NCBI GenBank assembly: GCA_947588795.1
Contig: CANPZJ010000115.1
Coordinates: 1 to 5,675 of the forward strand
Length of the DNA stretch: 5,675 bases
Reading direction: 5' to 3'
Source: an uncultured Bacilli bacterium
GTDB lineage: Bacteria; Bacillota_I; Bacilli_A; RF39; UBA660
Shown here one piece after another: positions 1 to 4,137 of this stretch; position 1 is the stretch's first letter; each line of letters begins with the position of its first letter. A model generated the notes under the pieces. The model worked only from the letters and a program-made list of their open reading frames with translations, was not told the origin of the DNA and searched no databases. Both the position numbers and the translations under genes were made by a program.

Positions 1-98
1 AAAATAGATTATGATGTTTGCAGAACTAAGTTGAACTTCTATATTTTTAGTGTTCCTTTTAATTTTTCAATTAACAAAATTTCACTTTGTTCTTGTTT

Positions 99-128
99 TG
101 ACTTGAAATTTTTTGAATTTAGTATTAT
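99..128 (+). promoter_or_regulatory. Candidate rightward promoter (TTGACT-N18-TATTAT)
   Basis: TTGACT at 99-104 matches the sigma-A -35 consensus at five of six bases if the last base is ignored. TATTAT at 123-128 matches the -10 consensus at five of six, and the spacer is 18 bp. A start near 135 would put the structured segment 139-208 and its following pyrimidine tract into a transcript of roughly 90 nt. The same -10 sequence recurs at 160-165, in the second copy of the direct repeat, 17 bp after a weaker TTGCCC. AT-rich DNA gives many chance promoter matches, so confidence is limited. Confidence 0.4.
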
Positions 129-166
129 CATACTTATTGCCCTGACTTGGGGCGTTTAGTATTATC
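118..166 (+). repeat. 12-bp direct repeat pair
   Basis: TTTAGTATTATC occurs at 118-129 and again at 155-166, a 37-bp offset. The first copy overlaps the candidate -10 box. The second leads directly into the 11-bp hairpin. The sequence between the copies includes GCCC (139-142) and GGGC (150-153). Only two copies are present, so this is not a CRISPR array or a tandem repeat as seen here. Confidence 0.7.
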
Positions 167-222
167 GAAAGGAGAAGTTGCTGCTTCTCCTTTCACATGC
201 CCTCAAGTTTCTTTCCTTTTTT
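139..222 (+). ncRNA. Candidate structured RNA or terminator-like nested hairpin
   Basis: A perfect 11-bp stem, GAAAGGAGAAG (167-177) with CTTCTCCTTTC (184-194), closes a 6-base loop. Outside it, ACTTGGGGC (145-153) pairs with GCCCTCAAGT (199-208) with one bulged T at 203, giving a second stem of nine pairs. Between them lies an asymmetric internal loop of 13 and 4 bases. GGGC at 150-153 could instead pair with GCCC at 139-142, so two folds compete. A pyrimidine tract (208-222, all T or C) follows, as in intrinsic terminators. I do not recognise it as a known RNA family. Alternatives are the terminator of an upstream transcript, a small regulatory RNA, or a tracrRNA-like RNA. The structure is seen; its transcription is inferred. 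Confidence 0.45.
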
Positions 223-229
223 GCAATGT

Positions 230-258
230 ATTTTATACTTTTTATTTTTTCAAGTCAA
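230..258 (-). promoter_or_regulatory. Candidate leftward promoter (TTGACT-N17-TAAAAT)
   Basis: Read on the minus strand, TTGACT (258-253) is followed after 17 bases by TAAAAT (235-230). TATAAA at 237-232 is an alternative -10 with a 15-bp spacer. It would drive antisense transcription through the central hairpin, converging with the rightward candidate promoter. Its -35 lies in the right arm of the inverted repeat. It is weak evidence in such AT-rich sequence. Confidence 0.3.
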
Positions 259-331
259 ATTATTTTTCAATTTTTTCTTTTTTTCAAATTAATTTAATTT
301 ACAAGTTTATACATTTATATTTGAAAAATTC

Positions 332-359
332 TTGACGATCGGGGGGGGTATATTATAAT
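332..359 (+). promoter_or_regulatory. Promoter with G8 tract in the spacer, probably phase-variable
   Basis: TTGACG (332-337, five of six to the sigma-A -35) and TATAAT (354-359, perfect -10) are separated by 16 bp. Eight of those bases are an uninterrupted G run at 341-348. Transcription should start near 366, giving a leader of about 23 nt before the surface-protein ATG at 389. Sixteen is just below the optimal 17-bp spacing, so gain of one G would be expected to strengthen the promoter, and larger changes to weaken it. Poly-G or poly-C tracts in this position control phase variation of outer-membrane and fimbrial proteins in other bacteria, for example Neisseria porA. Confidence 0.8.
341..348 (+). 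repeat. G8 homopolymer tract
   Basis: Eight consecutive G stand in a stretch that is otherwise almost all A and T. No other G run of this length exists in the window. Such tracts are prone to gain or lose single bases by slipped-strand mispairing during replication, and this one sits exactly between the -35 and -10 boxes. Its length may be a population consensus or be affected by sequencing error. Confidence 0.9.
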
Positions 360-374
360 AATCTTATAGATAAT

Positions 375-380
375 AGAGGT
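375..380 (+). promoter_or_regulatory. Ribosome binding site in a hairpin loop
   Basis: AGAGGT lies 8 bases before the ATG at 389 and fixes that start. ATAATA (370-375) can pair with TATTAT (381-386), leaving GAGGT in the loop. The stem is only A-T pairs, so it may be a weak RNA thermometer-like structure or merely a result of the base composition. Confidence 0.65.
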
Positions 381-388
381 TATTATAG

Positions 389-2704
389 ATGAGAGAAAAT
401 AAAAAGAAAATAATAATAACACTGTTAATAATAGTAAGTATGATTACTATCTTTTTTACATTTAAAACATTTATAAATAAGCCATTAAAAGATTTACCAG
501 AAGTAAAATTAAGAGAGATAAAAAAAGATAAAGCAATTGCTATAATGGTATCACAAGATGGTAAAAAGTATAAAGAATATGAAGGAGAAGAATGGCCAGG
601 TACAGAATATAAATATAAAGAAGCTAAATGTGTAAATAATAATGGCAAAGAAATAAAAGAAGTCATAACATTCGATGAAGAAACAAATACAATAACACTA
701 GAATCAAATGAAACATTATATTGTACATTGTATTTTGATGAAAAAACAATAATAAATACATTAAGAGCAAATGATCCAAATGGAGTATTAAGTAAAGAAT
801 TAGTAGGAGGTTTATATAGATATCAAGGAGTTGGAGTATCTCCAGCTGTAGATACTACTCATAAATTAGTTGACAATAATTATATTTGCTTTGGAACAAA
901 TAGTGAAGATGAATGTAAAAATAATCCAGATAAATATATGTATCGTATAATAGGAGTAACTGATAAAGAGCAATTGTATTTAATAAAAATGAAAGGTGTC
1001 GAAGAAGGTGAAAATAAAAAATTTGCTTGGAATTTAAAATATTTGTCACCAGATTGTGATGGAACTGCTTGCGAATGGCCAAATGTAGATATATATATAA
1101 AATTAAATGGAACTGCATCAAACGGCAATCCAATATTTATAAATAATCCTAATTATGAATATATGCAAGAAGGTAATATATGGTTTGATTTAATAGAGAA
1201 CCATAACTGGATGTATGGTGATATAGACTTTAATGTATCAACTACTTTATTAGATGGTGAAACAATATATGGTGTGAAAAATAGTGGTTTAATTCTATAT
1301 GATATAGAAACAGGGGTAAAACCAACTCAAACATATGACCCTTTACAAAAAAAATACGTTAAATATCAATGGAGTAAAGATAGAAAAATAACAGCCAAAG
1401 TAGGATTAATGTATGTACATGATTATTATTTAGCTTATGATAATATAAGAAATTGGCGAGATAATTATGATAAAAATAATTGGTTGTTATTTGTAAATAA
1501 TGAAGATACAACAGGTTTAGGTTCTGAATGGTTAATATCTAGACGAGGTACAGGTTCAGATGGAACTTTTTGGGCTTGGAACGTAGATGCAACTGGATAT
1601 CAAGGAAATTATTATATAAATTCTAATTCTCGTGCTGTACGTCCAACTTTCTATTTATCATCTACAATAAATGTTAATGGTGGAACAGGTTCAAGGTCTA
1701 ATCCATATATGATTGTGCCAAAAAATGAAGAAGGAAATTATTATTATGATTATGAATATACTGGAAATGTTCAAACATTTACAGTCCCAGAAGATGGCAC
1801 ATATAAAATAGAATTATGGGGAGCAAGTGGTGGAACTGCAAGCAGTTATGTGCCAGGTAAAGGAGCATATACTAAAGGAGAAATAAAATTAAAAAAAGAT
1901 GAAAAGTTATATATTTATATAGGTGAAGAAGGAAAATCTGGCTTGGTTAGTTATTTGCCAACCTTCAATGGTGGAGGCGGAACTGGTTTTAGAAGTTCTT
2001 CCGGTTCAAGCATGGGTGGCACCGGAGGAGGAGCAACCGATGTAAGATTAGATAAAGGAACATGGGATAATTTTGCTAGTTTAAAGTCAAGAATAATGGT
2101 AGCAGCCGGAGGAGGAGCTGCCGGATCAAGAGGTGGCAATAATGGTGATGGCAATGGCGGAGCAGGAGGAGCTTTAGTAGGAATAGAAGGTCAAGCGATA
2201 AATAATACAGGAATGTATTATGGGTATGGTATTGCTTATGGAGGAACACAAACAAGTGCTGGAAAGACAACATGGATAAACGGAACAACTACAACATTAC
2301 CAGAAAATTATAATCCGGATATAATTGTAGGAGGTTTTGGTTATGCCGGAATAATTTGGGGTACTGATTGTTATGTAGATTGCCAACCTAGAAATAATTT
2401 AAATTGGATACAATTTGGAAGTCAAACTGGTGGTGGAGGTGGATACTATGGTGGAGCAAGTACACTTCATGCTGGAGCAGCCGGTGGATCATCATACATA
2501 TCAGGATATGATGGCTGTAAAGCAATTGCTAAAGAATCAACAGAAAATAATATTACTCATTTAGATATATCCGAACATTATAGTGGTAAAGTATTTACAA
2601 ATTCCCAAATGATTGCAGGCAATCAATCAATGCCAAATTATAAAGGCGGAACAATGACAGGTAATAGTGGTAATGGTTTTGCCAGAATTACAAAAATAGA
2701 TTAA
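389..2704 (+). CDS. Membrane-anchored surface protein with C-terminal ALK/LTK-like glycine-rich domain
   Basis: This is a 771-residue protein of unknown exact role, probably displayed outside the cell. A Lys-rich start followed by a hydrophobic stretch (about residues 8-29) forms a signal anchor; there is no lipobox cysteine and no LPXTG-type sorting signal. Residues about 48-117 form a small module with C81 and C112, ending CTLYFDE. Residues about 125-445 form a central domain with YMYRIIGV (183-190), SEWLISRRGTGS (379-390), AVRPTFYLSS (416-425) and NPYMI (438-442); such domains are common in gut Firmicutes surface proteins, but their function is not known to me. Residues about 456-770 match the Gly_rich family (as in ALK/LTK): FTVPEDGTYKIELWGASGG, KDEKLYIYIGEEG, MVAAGGGAAG (570-579), GGGGGYYGG (681-689), GGSSYISG (699-706) and a final GNGFARITKI. 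Extra cysteines are C661, C665 and C710. Likely roles are adhesion or host contact. It sits alone between its G-tract promoter and a terminator. Ile is mostly ATA, unlike in the next gene. Confidence 0.93.
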   Translation: MRENKKKIIITLLIIVSMITIFFTFKTFINKPLKDLPEVKLREIKKDKAIAIMVSQDGKKYKEYEGEEWPGTEYKYKEAKCVNNNGKEIKEVITFDEETNTITLESNETLYCTLYFDEKTIINTLRANDPNGVLSKELVGGLYRYQGVGVSPAVDTTHKLVDNNYICFGTNSEDECKNNPDKYMYRIIGVTDKEQLYLIKMKGVEEGENKKFAWNLKYLSPDCDGTACEWPNVDIYIKLNGTASNGNPIFINNPNYEYMQEGNIWFDLIENHNWMYGDIDFNVSTTLLDGETIYGVKNSGLILYDIETGVKPTQTYDPLQKKYVKYQWSKDRKITAKVGLMYVHDYYLAYDNIRNWRDNYDKNNWLLFVNNEDTTGLGSEWLISRRGTGSDGTFWAWNVDATGYQGNYYINSNSRAVRPTFYLSSTINVNGGTGSRSNPYMIVPKNEEGNYYYDYEYTGNVQTFTVPEDGTYKIELWGASGGTASSYVPGKGAYTKGEIKLKKDEKLYIYIGEEGKSGLVSYLPTFNGGGGTGFRSSSGSSMGGTGGGATDVRLDKGTWDNFASLKSRIMVAAGGGAAGSRGGNNGDGNGGAGGALVGIEGQAINNTGMYYGYGIAYGGTQTSAGKTTWINGTTTTLPENYNPDIIVGGFGYAGIIWGTDCYVDCQPRNNLNWIQFGSQTGGGGGYYGGASTLHAGAAGGSSYISGYDGCKAIAKESTENNITHLDISEHYSGKVFTNSQMIAGNQSMPNYKGGTMTGNSGNGFARITKID

Positions 2705-2705
2705 G

Positions 2706-2740
2706 AAAAATGTGGTGGATTTCTATTACATTTTTATTTT
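2706..2740 (+). terminator. Weak hairpin after the surface-protein gene
   Basis: AAAAATGT (2706-2713) can pair with ACATTTTT (2728-2735) around a 14-base loop, and more T follows. It begins one base after the stop codon. The stem is nearly all A-T and the loop is long, so it is at best a weak first terminator before the strong one downstream. Confidence 0.3.
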
Positions 2741-2775
2741 CCGTATTATAAAAGATGAAGATAACAATTATTAGT

Positions 2776-2805
2776 AAACTAGATGTGTCAATCATCTAGT
2801 TTTTT
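2776..2805 (+). terminator. Strong intrinsic terminator of the surface-protein gene
   Basis: AAACTAGATG (2776-2785) pairs perfectly with CATCTAGTTT (2793-2802) around a 7-base loop, and the right arm runs into a T tract ending at 2805. TAACAAT (2762-2768) and ATTGTTA (2806-2812) are also complementary and could extend the structure across an internal loop. It lies 71 bases past the surface-protein stop and insulates the enolase gene from the variable upstream promoter. The reverse direction lacks a T tract, so it acts on + strand transcripts. Confidence 0.88.
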
Positions 2806-2806
2806 A

Positions 2807-2835
2807 TTGTTAAAGAAATGGTTATTGGTTATACT
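2807..2835 (+). promoter_or_regulatory. Enolase promoter (TTGTTA-N17-TATACT)
   Basis: TTGTTA (2807-2812, four of six) and TATACT (2830-2835, five of six) are separated by the ideal 17 bp. Transcription would start near 2842, giving a leader of only about 16 nt that still contains the ribosome binding site. The -35 box lies directly behind the T tract of the preceding terminator, so the end of one unit and the start of the next are tightly packed. Confidence 0.65.
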
Positions 2836-2843
2836 AAAATTAT

Positions 2844-2851
2844 AAAGGTGG
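2844..2851 (+). promoter_or_regulatory. Strong ribosome binding site for enolase
   Basis: AAAGGTGGT (2844-2852) differs at one base from the perfect anti-Shine-Dalgarno complement AAAGGAGGT and stands about 6 bases before the ATG at 2858. It supports that start over the out-of-frame ATG at 2854. Such a strong site fits a highly expressed glycolytic gene. Confidence 0.8.
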
Positions 2852-2857
2852 TAATGT

Positions 2858-4087
2858 ATGAATATTAAGGAAATTGTTGCTAGAGAGATACTTGATAGTA
2901 GAGGTAATCCCACTGTTGAAGTAGAAATGACTTTAGCAAATAATATAAAAGCAGTAGCAAGTGTGCCAAGTGGTGCCTCAACTGGTTCTAAAGAAGCATT
3001 AGAACTAAGAGATAATGATTTAGGAAGATTTCATGGTAAAGGCGTTTTAAAAGCAGTAGAAAATGTTAATACAATAATTAGAAATGCTTTAATTGGGCAA
3101 AAGTTAGATCAAGTATTTGTTGATAAAACTCTTCTTAAATTAGATGGAACACCAAATAAAAGTAAACTTGGGGCTAATGCAATGCTTGCTGTATCTTTAG
3201 CTAGTTTAAAATGTTTAGCAAAACTGCAAAATAAAGAATTATATGAATATGTTACTTATGGTAAAGTATCTTTACCAATACCAATGATTAATATTGTTAA
3301 TGGTGGAGTTCACGCCGATAATAATTTAGATATTCAAGAATTTATGATTGTCCCAATTATGAAAGGTGAAGCTAAAAGAATAGAATGTGCAAGTGAAGTA
3401 TTTCATACTTTAAAAAGTATTTTAAAAAAGAAAGGCTATAGTACTAGTGTTGGGGATGAAGGAGGATTTGCTCCGAATTTAAGTAAAACTACAGAGGCGC
3501 TAGACTTAATAATGGAAGCTATTAATGAATCAAATTATCATCCTGGTAAAGATGTTTTAATTGCTCTAGATGTAGCAGCATCTGAACTTTATGATAAAGA
3601 TAAAAACATTTATAAAATAGATGGTAAAGAATTATCTAGCAATGATTTAATTAAATATTATATTGAATTAGTTAGAAACTATCCAATTATTAGTATTGAA
3701 GATCCTTTCTATGAAAATGATTTAGAAAGTTTTGGCGTTTTAACTAAACTTATTGGTGATAAAATTATGTTAGTTGGTGATGATTATTTCTGTACTAATG
3801 CAACTCTTTTAGAAGCTGGTATTAAAGTTGGTGCTGGTAATGCTATCTTACTTAAAGCTAATCAAATTGGTACTATTTCGGAAATGACTAAAACAATTAT
3901 TACCGCCAAGAAAAATGGCTATAAAACAGTTATATCACATAGAAGTGGCGAAACTGAAGACACCTTTATTGCTGACCTTGCCGTAGGTTTTGGTATTCCA
4001 TTTATAAAAACTGGTTCGGTTTGTCGTGGTGAGCGAATTGCTAAATATAACCGATTAATGAAAATTGAATTAGAACTTAATAAATAA
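2858..4087 (+). CDS. eno: Enolase (2-phosphoglycerate dehydratase)
   Basis: Cytoplasmic glycolytic enzyme (EC 4.2.1.11) that interconverts 2-phosphoglycerate and phosphoenolpyruvate using two Mg ions. The N-terminal domain has DSRGNPTVE (13-21), the active-site loop SGASTG (38-43) and KSKLGANA (101-108). In the barrel domain I can place H152 (HADN), E161 (QEFM), E201 (GDEGG), the metal ligands D238, E281 and D308, the catalytic lysine K333, H361-R362-S363 (SHRSGETED) and K384 (IKTG); all are present, so it should be active. At 409 residues it is shorter than the usual 420-435; the missing part is the C-terminal tail after the last helix. Several motifs differ from the common bacterial form: SIEDPF rather than SIEDGL, EDTFIADL, GDDYFCTN and CRGERIAKYN. 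Own promoter and terminator; nifJ follows 50 bases downstream. Confidence 0.98.
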   Translation: MNIKEIVAREILDSRGNPTVEVEMTLANNIKAVASVPSGASTGSKEALELRDNDLGRFHGKGVLKAVENVNTIIRNALIGQKLDQVFVDKTLLKLDGTPNKSKLGANAMLAVSLASLKCLAKLQNKELYEYVTYGKVSLPIPMINIVNGGVHADNNLDIQEFMIVPIMKGEAKRIECASEVFHTLKSILKKKGYSTSVGDEGGFAPNLSKTTEALDLIMEAINESNYHPGKDVLIALDVAASELYDKDKNIYKIDGKELSSNDLIKYYIELVRNYPIISIEDPFYENDLESFGVLTKLIGDKIMLVGDDYFCTNATLLEAGIKVGAGNAILLKANQIGTISEMTKTIITAKKNGYKTVISHRSGETEDTFIADLAVGFGIPFIKTGSVCRGERIAKYNRLMKIELELNK

Positions 4088-4088
4088 C

Positions 4089-4110
4089 GACTAGTTTTTC
4101 TAGTCTTTTT
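4089..4110 (+). terminator. Short intrinsic terminator between enolase and nifJ
   Basis: GACTAG (4089-4094) pairs with CTAGTC (4100-4105) around a loop of five T, followed directly by TTTTT (4106-4110) and further T-rich sequence. It starts one base after the enolase stop codon. With only six pairs it may be leaky, which would let part of the enolase transcripts continue into nifJ. Confidence 0.75.
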
Positions 4111-4126
4111 ATTTTATAATTTTATT

Positions 4127-4132
4127 AGGTGA
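4127..4132 (+). promoter_or_regulatory. Ribosome binding site for nifJ
   Basis: AGGTGA stands 5 bases before the ATG at 4138 and fixes the start. A perfect TATAAT at 4115-4120 lies just upstream, but there is no recognisable -35 box at the right distance, and its transcript would begin at about 4127, inside this site. Transcription more likely comes through from the enolase unit. Confidence 0.7.
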
Positions 4133-4137
4133 TTTAA

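Larger units (their letters stand above)
97..259. repeat. 12-bp inverted repeat flanking a 139-bp segment
   Basis: TTTGACTTGAAA at 97-108 is the exact reverse complement of TTTCAAGTCAAA at 248-259. The repeat axis (about 178) nearly coincides with the centre of the hairpin at 167-194 (about 180), so the whole segment is roughly symmetrical. Each arm contains TTGACT, a fair -35 box, pointing inwards. The arrangement could be a pair of convergent promoters, the ends of a small invertible segment, or chance in AT-rich DNA. No recombinase gene lies in the window. Confidence 0.5.
1..388. other. Gene-free structured upstream region
   Basis: I see no convincing protein-coding gene in this stretch. 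The + strand is extremely T-rich, so its open frames translate to runs of Phe, Leu, Ile and Tyr with no ribosome binding site at a workable distance. The minus strand gives only a 30-codon frame (131 down to 39) without a good ribosome binding site. The stretch does hold repeats, a strong nested hairpin, candidate promoters and the promoter of the surface-protein gene, each listed separately. The frame that enters from the left edge and stops at 157-159 could be the tail of an upstream gene, but its composition argues against that. Confidence 0.7.

Noticed and set aside
39..131. Minus-strand frame of 30 codons rich in Lys, Glu and Gln
   Set aside because: It looks protein-like, but any A-rich strand gives such residues. 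The only purine-rich stretch upstream (CAGGG) is about 10 bases away and weak, and the frame overlaps the candidate promoter elements.
1..159. Open frame from the left edge to TAG at 157-159, possibly the end of an upstream gene
   Set aside because: Its 52 codons are dominated by Phe, Ile, Ser and Leu, as expected from T-rich noncoding DNA, and show no recognisable motif. It cannot be excluded without the upstream sequence.
118..166. Possible CRISPR repeat or tracrRNA anti-repeat
   Set aside because: There are only two 12-bp copies, with no regular spacers and no cas gene in the window. A tracrRNA-like reading of the hairpin region remains only a remote alternative.
226..297. 23-codon hydrophobic frame that could be read as a small toxin-like peptide
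   Set aside because: It consists almost wholly of Phe, Ile and Leu from a T-rich tract and has no ribosome binding site, so composition explains it.
147..335. 62-codon + strand frame beginning with TTG in the upstream region
   Set aside because: It is a T-rich frame full of Phe, Leu and Tyr, has no usable ribosome binding site, and runs through the hairpin and repeats and into the -35 box of the next gene.
1951..2288. Minus-strand frames of 67-70 codons opposite the glycine-rich region
   Set aside because: They are Pro- and Leu-rich shadows of glycine codons on the coding strand, without start signals.
4115..4120. Perfect TATAAT upstream of nifJ as its promoter
   Set aside because: No -35 box lies 16-18 bp upstream, and the resulting start would fall in the ribosome binding site. 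A T-rich terminator tail readily produces this hexamer by chance.
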